The translations under genes were made by a program, and so were the position numbers. Shown here piece after piece: positions 5,534 through 9,583 of a stretch of DNA of 9,583 nucleotides (its first letter is position 1; each line of letters begins with the position of its first letter). The stretch comes from Methanoregula sp. Its GTDB lineage: Archaea > Halobacteriota > Methanomicrobia > Methanomicrobiales > Methanospirillaceae. The notes beneath the pieces are model-generated. The model was not told the origin of the DNA, made no database searches, and saw nothing but the letters and a program-made list of their open reading frames with translations. The stretch spans positions 34,588 to 44,170 of the forward strand of contig PMDE01000038.1 in assembly GCA_003154335.1 (NCBI GenBank), read 5' to 3'.

Positions 5534-6028
5534 ATGTCTGCTATGTCTCTTCGCTCGCTCAATCTCCCTGGTGTCGGAACAAAATATGAATTTGAGACCG
5601 ATAAGGGTGATACGGTCGCACTTTTTTTCACAAAGACCGGCACTATCCAGATGTATACCCTCCAGAAAAGTTGTAAAACTCCAAGCGCTGCGGAAATGAC
5701 TCCTGTGGAGGCACGAAGGCTGGGAAATATTCTCACTGGTGCAATTATCGAGGCTGACCAGGAAAGTGTTGAGATAGCATTCTCGGCTCTTGCCGATCTC
5801 CGGGTCACCATTCATTCGTTTCTTATCCCTAAATCAATTGCAGGGAGAACAATCGAAGACCTCCAGATCAGGGCAAAGACCGGTGCAACCGTAATTGCTG
5901 TCTGTCGCCACGATAAAAATATCATCAACCCTGCTCCCACGTTTGTCTTTGAAACGGGAGATGCGGCACTGGTCATAGGAGAGAGTGACCAGATACGGAT
6001 GTTCGAGCGGGAAATAATGGTGGAGTAA
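5534..6028 (+). CDS. khtT: KhtT-like RCK_C regulatory subunit of a K+/H+ antiporter
   Basis: The 164-residue cytoplasmic protein has two parts. Residues 8-70 contain LPGVGTKYEFETDKGD and end in EARRLGNILTGA, the N-terminal region seen in Bacillus KhtT (YhaT). Residues about 90-164 form an RCK_C (TrkA_C) ligand-binding domain with IAGRTIEDLQIRAKTGATVIAV, a Pro-rich turn NPAPTF, and FETGDAALVIGESDQI. Length matches KhtT (about 165). There is no RCK_N/Rossmann domain, so it should not bind NAD(H) like full TrkA. Known Bacillus KhtT inhibits the antiporter KhtU and responds to c-di-AMP; that is family knowledge and is not shown for this archaeon. The stop TAA overlaps the khtU ATG by one base, and the next gene is a matching antiporter, which strongly supports the pairing. 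Confidence 0.87.
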   Translation: MSAMSLRSLNLPGVGTKYEFETDKGDTVALFFTKTGTIQMYTLQKSCKTPSAAEMTPVEARRLGNILTGAIIEADQESVEIAFSALADLRVTIHSFLIPKSIAGRTIEDLQIRAKTGATVIAVCRHDKNIINPAPTFVFETGDAALVIGESDQIRMFEREIMVE

Positions 6029-7185
6029 TGGAAGGTATCGTCCTCGCGCTTTTCATCTGCCTTCTCCTGGCGCTGATCTCCAAGTATCTGTCGGTTCCTG
6101 CGATACCTTTCTATATACTTGCAGGGGTATTACTGGGAAAAGCCGGGCTGGGCCTGGTATCTTCCGATGAGATAAGCCGCTTCTTTTCCGATATGGGCCT
6201 GATCTTTTTGCTGTTCTTCATGGGGCTTGGGCTGAAACCTGAGCGGATAGCAGCGAATAGGACAGCAGTTCTTACCAGTGGCATCATCGATCTCAATGTG
6301 AACATGGCGATCGGTTTTGTCGGTGCATACCTCCTCGGGTTTACGGTTATCGAGTCGCTCATCGTCGCTTCTGCATTTTACATTTCAAGCACGGCAATGG
6401 CAATCACCTCGCTCATTGAAAACAGGAAGCTCATGCTCCGGGAAGCCGAGACAGTCATCTGGCTGATGGTCTTTGAAGACCTCGTCCTGATCATTTTCCT
6501 GGCGCTTATATCAGCAGGTAACCAGAACCTCATTATCTTTGTTGCAAAAATACTGGGGGTTCTTGCCGTACTCTATGCACTGGCCCACTATGGAAAAGAA
6601 TTCCTCATCTCGATACTCGACCGTGATGATGAGCTCCCTATCATTTTCACCTTTGCCGCGGTGCTTACCACTGCATCGATTTCAATGTACCTGGGAATTC
6701 CTGAAACAATGATGGTCATAGCACTGGGGGTTGCCTTTGCCACTACCGATCCTGACGCGTTCGAACAGCATGCCCGTCCCTTCAAGGACGTATTTCTGGT
6801 TGTCTTTTTCGTTTTCTTCGGGGTCACGATCGATTTTTCCGGGGGAGTGAACTGGTACGTGATCACGGTTATCTGCCTCCTTGCCATTATGAGTAAGCTG
6901 ATTTCGGGCGTACTGACCGGAATAGTCATTCACGGGTCGGCGCTGTCAGGCCTGGAAATCTGGGGAAACACCATCGGCAGGGGTGAATTTTCTATCGCGA
7001 TCGCCGTTCTTTATGCCTCGTCGGGTCTTGTTTCGCCTCTTGTCGGGACTACCATTGCAGCGATGGTTATTGTGACCTCGATTATCGGGTCGTTTACGGC
7101 AAAATACAGCACATCGCTGAGAAGAGGGATCCTCGGTCTGGGACGTAAAAAATCCCCCCCTCACCGGGTCCATTCGAGTCGATGA
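6028..7185 (+). CDS. khtU: KhtU-like CPA2 monovalent cation/proton antiporter
   Basis: The 385-residue protein is an integral membrane antiporter of the CPA2 (KefB-like) superfamily with about 11-13 hydrophobic segments. Family marks are PAIPFYILAGVLLGK (residues 24-38), YISSTAMAITSL (118-129), VFEDLVLI (148-155, carrying the acidic Glu150-Asp151 of the ion site), FFGVTIDF (263-270) and GRGEFSIAIAV (317-327). It ends in a short Lys/Arg-rich tail without a TrkA_N or USP domain, so gating must come from a separate subunit; the neighbour khtT supplies exactly that. The likely role is exchange of K+ (possibly Na+ or NH4+) for H+ across the cytoplasmic membrane. Ion specificity cannot be read from the sequence. 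Start ATG at 6028 is coupled to the khtT stop (TAATG). Confidence 0.9.
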   Translation: MEGIVLALFICLLLALISKYLSVPAIPFYILAGVLLGKAGLGLVSSDEISRFFSDMGLIFLLFFMGLGLKPERIAANRTAVLTSGIIDLNVNMAIGFVGAYLLGFTVIESLIVASAFYISSTAMAITSLIENRKLMLREAETVIWLMVFEDLVLIIFLALISAGNQNLIIFVAKILGVLAVLYALAHYGKEFLISILDRDDELPIIFTFAAVLTTASISMYLGIPETMMVIALGVAFATTDPDAFEQHARPFKDVFLVVFFVFFGVTIDFSGGVNWYVITVICLLAIMSKLISGVLTGIVIHGSALSGLEIWGNTIGRGEFSIAIAVLYASSGLVSPLVGTTIAAMVIVTSIIGSFTAKYSTSLRRGILGLGRKKSPPHRVHSSR

Positions 7186-7255
7186 TTCTTACCGGAAATT
7201 CAGTTCTCCGACACAGGATACATCTGGATGAAATGGATAATCAGGTTTATGATAC

Positions 7256-7693
7256 TTACTCATCCTTTTTGCCCCGCATATCGATGATCCGCTGAACGAC
7301 GATCCGCGAACTGCAGAGATCTCCTTCTTTGTATTTTCCTATGCGGAAAATTTCCGGGTCCAGCCCCCGGTCTGCGAGCTGCTGGCAGAGCTTTATTTCA
7401 TCGAAGTGCTGGTTAAACCCGATAGTAATTATGGCAGGTCGGATCTCCCCGATCGGGCGGAACATATCAGTTTTATCACCGAGAATCGCGTGATCAACAG
7501 GTTTGAGGGAAGCAACCATCCGGAGGCGCTGCTCTTCAGGGATGATGGGGCGGGGCTTGTGCTTCACATTGGCATCCCGTGCCACAATTACCCAGAGTTC
7601 CTCCCCCAGTTTTTTTGATTCCTCAAGGTAGTAGAGGTGTCCGGGATGGAGGAGATCGAAGGTTCCGGTAGCGACAACCCGTCGCGGGATCAC
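7256..7693 (-). CDS. ribL: Archaeal FAD synthase (RibL-type nucleotidyltransferase)
   Basis: The 145-residue protein is a cytidylyltransferase-fold enzyme with VVATGTFDLLHPGHLYYL (residues 6-23, nucleotide-binding HPGH at 16-19), a central FNQHFDE, and the late CSSRIV (127-132), the counterpart of the ISSTxIR signature. Size and motifs match RibL of Methanocaldococcus jannaschii, which adenylates FMN to FAD and depends on reduced cysteines; Cys103 and Cys127 are present here. A glycerol-3-phosphate cytidylyltransferase is the main alternative, but the archaeal length and Cys-rich end favour RibL. The GTG start at 7693 overlaps the stop of the JAMM gene (GTGA), so both are probably translated from one mRNA. 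It is the last gene of its block and converges with khtU; no strong terminator is seen in the 70-base gap. Confidence 0.88.
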   Translation of the reverse strand: MIPRRVVATGTFDLLHPGHLYYLEESKKLGEELWVIVARDANVKHKPRPIIPEEQRLRMVASLKPVDHAILGDKTDMFRPIGEIRPAIITIGFNQHFDEIKLCQQLADRGLDPEIFRIGKYKEGDLCSSRIVVQRIIDMRGKKDE

Positions 7694-8061
7694 GCGAGCA
7701 CCTCAATTTGTTGCGGAGTTCCATCGGCAGTAAAACACTTCCAGTCGGATTCACGGTACGGGTAGCCGATGATAAGATGATACCTCCCGCTGCGGGGGAA
7801 AAAATTCACGTCGGCGTCAGAAGGGCGAAGAACACCGTTCGGGTGACTATGGGCGCTTCCGGCAAGGTGTGTATCAAGTGGCATCATATCAAAGAGAAGC
7901 GACGCGGAACTCTCGGTGGCTGTTGTTCCCGGAAGCATATTCATTTCCTCAATAATTCCGTCCCGTTCGCGGAGAAGGGCAACAAATTCATTGGGGTGGC
8001 TGTTACGCCCCAGCTCAATGAGGAGTAAGAGAAGCTCGTTCCTGATCCCGCGGATTTTCAT
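7690..8061 (-). CDS. JAMM/MPN-domain (Mov34) metallopeptidase-like protein
   Basis: Starting at the ATG at 8061, the product has 123 residues and a complete JAMM zinc site: Glu25 (NEFVALL), His71-Ser-His73-Pro and Ser81-x2-Asp84 (HSHPNGVLRPSDAD). Proteins of this fold cleave isopeptide or peptide bonds: archaeal members remove ubiquitin-like SAMP proteins, and Mec+-like bacterial members cut a cysteine adduct from a sulfur carrier. The substrate here is unknown. The frame extends upstream to a GTG at 8127 (145 residues) that follows the parvulin gene by only 15 bases, but the extra 22 residues look unlike the family and MKIRGIRNELL looks like a natural N-terminus. It has no signal peptide. 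Translation appears coupled to ribL by a four-base overlap. Confidence 0.87.
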   Translation of the reverse strand: MKIRGIRNELLLLLIELGRNSHPNEFVALLRERDGIIEEMNMLPGTTATESSASLLFDMMPLDTHLAGSAHSHPNGVLRPSDADVNFFPRSGRYHLIIGYPYRESDWKCFTADGTPQQIEVLA

Positions 8062-8142
8062 GGCCCCGTCCTGGTAAGGTATCCGGGTGGCGCCGTCATT
8101 TCTGCTGCAAAGAAACGGTAAGCACACCGGCTGGTTACCTGA

Positions 8143-8424
8143 TTATTTCCTGCCTGTCACTTTTATGATGTGGTAGCCGAACTGTGTCTTGACAGGACCA
8201 ATGACTTTCCCGGCCTCGTTTTCGAATGCGACGGTCTCAAATTCCGGTACCATCTGACCTTTGCCAAACCATCCGAGATCGCCCCCGTTCTTTCTTGAAG
8301 GGCAGGATGAGAAACGCTTTGCAACTGCAGTGAAGTCTTCACCATCATTGATCCGTTTGAGTATTTTATTGGCCTCGTCTTCTGTTTTTACGAGAATATG
8401 TGATGCACGAGCCTGTGAACCCAT
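8143..8424 (-). CDS. Single-domain parvulin-type peptidyl-prolyl isomerase (PpiC family)
   Basis: The 93-residue product is a complete minimal parvulin: RASHILVKTEDEA (residues 6-18), the central SSCPSRKNGGDLGWFGKGQM (39-58), FETVAF, and the closing FGYHIIKVTGRK. The length equals that of small archaeal and bacterial parvulins (about 90-95 residues). There is no signal peptide or membrane segment, so it should act in the cytoplasm, catalysing cis-trans isomerisation of X-Pro bonds and possibly assisting folding. It has its own TATA-like box and so probably starts the transcript that continues into the JAMM and ribL genes, although the 81 bases to the JAMM ATG make that only likely. No SD motif precedes the ATG. 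Confidence 0.93.
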   Translation of the reverse strand: MGSQARASHILVKTEDEANKILKRINDGEDFTAVAKRFSSCPSRKNGGDLGWFGKGQMVPEFETVAFENEAGKVIGPVKTQFGYHIIKVTGRK

Positions 8425-8446
8425 GTATAGAACTAAGGAGGGATGG

Positions 8447-8454
8447 AATAAAAG
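8447..8454 (-). promoter_or_regulatory. Probable TATA box of parvulin gene
   Basis: The sequence cttttatt on the minus strand is centred about 26 bases before the ATG at 8424, predicting a leaderless mRNA. No Shine-Dalgarno motif lies between. Confidence 0.5.
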
Positions 8455-8478
8455 CGTTGATGAAGGATCGGTTAAACT

Positions 8479-8492
8479 AAAAACCTCAGTTT
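8479..8492 (-). terminator. Weak terminator after DHPS-related gene
   Basis: On the minus strand a four-base stem (aaac at 8492-8489, gttt at 8484-8481) overlaps a T5 run (8483-8479). It lies about 85 bases past the DHPS-related stop and just before the parvulin promoter. Confidence 0.35.
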
Positions 8493-8574
8493 CCTTAATT
8501 TTTGCCGGTGCCCGGGATCGGTCCAGCCTGACATCCCCTCACTGTATCTCTCATACTCACCTGATCCTTTCTGG

Positions 8575-9583
8575 TCAGAACTCCCCGTCCTGCTCAAAAC
8601 TTCTCCCGTAACGGATTGCCAGTTCAGCCTTGTATAATTCTTTTCCCAGGTATGCTGCATGATCGAGGAGCGAGACCTTGCCATGGGAAAGGATTGTATA
8701 CAACACATCATCCCAGTGATCTCCCCGCACCGCTTTGCCGCGGATCACTGCAACGATCTGTCCCCCTTCGATACCGATCCGGAAGTTACCCTTCGGGTCA
8801 TAGGTGATCGGTCCGGGCATTTTTTTTGCCGGAGTCGCGGTCTCATATTCAAGGGGAGGTTCCCGGCGGCGACGTTTTTCCTTGAGTATCAGGAGATCAA
8901 TGCCGAGGTCTTTTGGGTAAGGACGGTCAGCGCAGAGCGACATCATCTCCGTCGCCTGTCGCATTTCCCTGATAGATCCCCTGGTTTTGTCGGAGTGCTC
9001 GCTGGTGAAGATAATTGATGAGCCAACTTCGTATGCCATACCGGCAAGCAAAGCGTTGACACCAACAGAGTCTGCATCGATGAGCTCGGTGACATTGCCC
9101 GCACCAAAGAAGAGCGGATAATCCGTGTCGCTGAAATTTTTCAATGACGCCACTAGGCCTGAACCGACTGGCTGGAGAAGGGGATCGGCTATGATGCATT
9201 CAATTCCCGCACGCTTTGCCCTCGCAAGGTTCTTTATGAGCGTGCTGTTTCCCGGCACGATCACCGCAGCTGCTCCGGCTTCAGCAACCGCTTTTCCTAC
9301 AAGGGGAATATTGGTTTCCTGCAAGCTGAGTACAATATCAGCACGGACCAGGGCATAGCGGATAAGATCCGGGTCCTGGGTATCGACTGCCAACGGGTGA
9401 TCGATATCCTTCAGCCGGGAAAAGACCGATAGAACATCATCCGGAGTTGCATCGAATCCAAATCCAAGGTCAACAATATCAGCGCCCGAACTGATATGGT
9501 ATTCCACGACCTCCCGGATAGAATCGCACCGGTGGGCGTCCATGACTTCTGCAAGGACCTTGATCCGCGAGCCGCCTCCGATC
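8575..9583 (-). CDS. Dihydropteroate synthase-related protein, C-terminal part (gene runs off the window)
   Basis: The frame is open to the window edge; in-frame residues before Met at 9543 read IGGGSRIKVLAEV, so the Met is internal and the true start lies outside. About 335 residues are visible. The first two thirds form a pterin-binding TIM-barrel with VLAEVMDAHR, GADIVDLGFGFDA, AVDTQDPDLIRYAL, IADPLLQPVGSGLVASL and FFGAGNVTELIDADSVG. After a charged linker (KEKRRRREP) comes a second domain with YDPKGNFRIGIEGGQIVAV and HAAYLGKELYKAELA, the kind of C-terminal extension (DUF4346-like) found in the archaeal DHPS-related family (TIGR00284 type). The family is tied to methanopterin-using archaea and is thought to take part in pterin or methanopterin biosynthesis; the exact step is not established from sequence. 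It differs from ordinary folate DHPS in the extra domain. Confidence 0.9.
   Translation of the reverse strand, partial: IGGGSRIKVLAEVMDAHRCDSIREVVEYHISSGADIVDLGFGFDATPDDVLSVFSRLKDIDHPLAVDTQDPDLIRYALVRADIVLSLQETNIPLVGKAVAEAGAAAVIVPGNSTLIKNLARAKRAGIECIIADPLLQPVGSGLVASLKNFSDTDYPLFFGAGNVTELIDADSVGVNALLAGMAYEVGSSIIFTSEHSDKTRGSIREMRQATEMMSLCADRPYPKDLGIDLLILKEKRRRREPPLEYETATPAKKMPGPITYDPKGNFRIGIEGGQIVAVIRGKAVRGDHWDDVLYTILSHGKVSLLDHAAYLGKELYKAELAIRYGRSFEQDGEF

Noticed and set aside
1..9583. CRISPR array, insertion sequence, integrase, toxin-antitoxin or defence genes
   Set aside because: No direct-repeat array, transposase motif or defence domain was seen on either strand.

Overview
The window looks like part of a chromosome from a methanogenic euryarchaeon, most likely of the order Methanomicrobiales (Methanoregula-like); this placement is inference. 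The supporting signs are a group II chaperonin (thermosome) with a GGM-rich tail, a four-subunit archaeal pyruvate/2-oxoacid:ferredoxin oxidoreductase, an archaeal-type FAD synthase (RibL family), a dihydropteroate synthase-related protein of the type found in methanopterin-using archaea, TATA-like boxes close to start codons, and oligo-T stretches after genes in place of bacterial hairpin terminators. No mobile element, CRISPR array, tRNA or rRNA was found.

Layout. Bases 1-579 (+) are the 3' end of a thermosome subunit gene, followed by T-runs and about 400 bases without a convincing gene. A lipoprotein with a plastocyanin-like domain lies on the minus strand (1003-1524); two of its four expected copper ligands are replaced. 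Divergent from it is a small protein with four CxxC pairs (1809-2171, +). Bases 2375-5142 (-) are a tightly overlapping four-gene operon, porB-porA-porC-porD, encoding a ferredoxin-dependent 2-oxoacid oxidoreductase, with a TTG start for porB. Upstream lies a 390-base gap with a por promoter, a set of inverted repeats that could form a structured RNA, and a TATA box for the next gene pair.

Bases 5534-7185 (+) encode a KhtT-like RCK_C regulator and a KhtU-like CPA2 cation/proton antiporter, overlapping by one base. In Bacillus this pair is a c-di-AMP-controlled K+/H+ antiporter, so a nucleotide-regulated ion-homeostasis unit is a reasonable hypothesis here. Convergent with it is a minus-strand block: a dihydropteroate synthase-related protein (cut by the window edge), a single-domain parvulin prolyl isomerase with its own probable promoter, a JAMM-motif metallopeptidase-like protein, and a RibL-type FAD synthase overlapping the JAMM gene by four bases.

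Most of the window is core metabolism and housekeeping. The least explained parts are the ligand-poor cupredoxin, the double zinc-ribbon-like protein, the foldable element between por and khtT, and the JAMM-RibL coupling.
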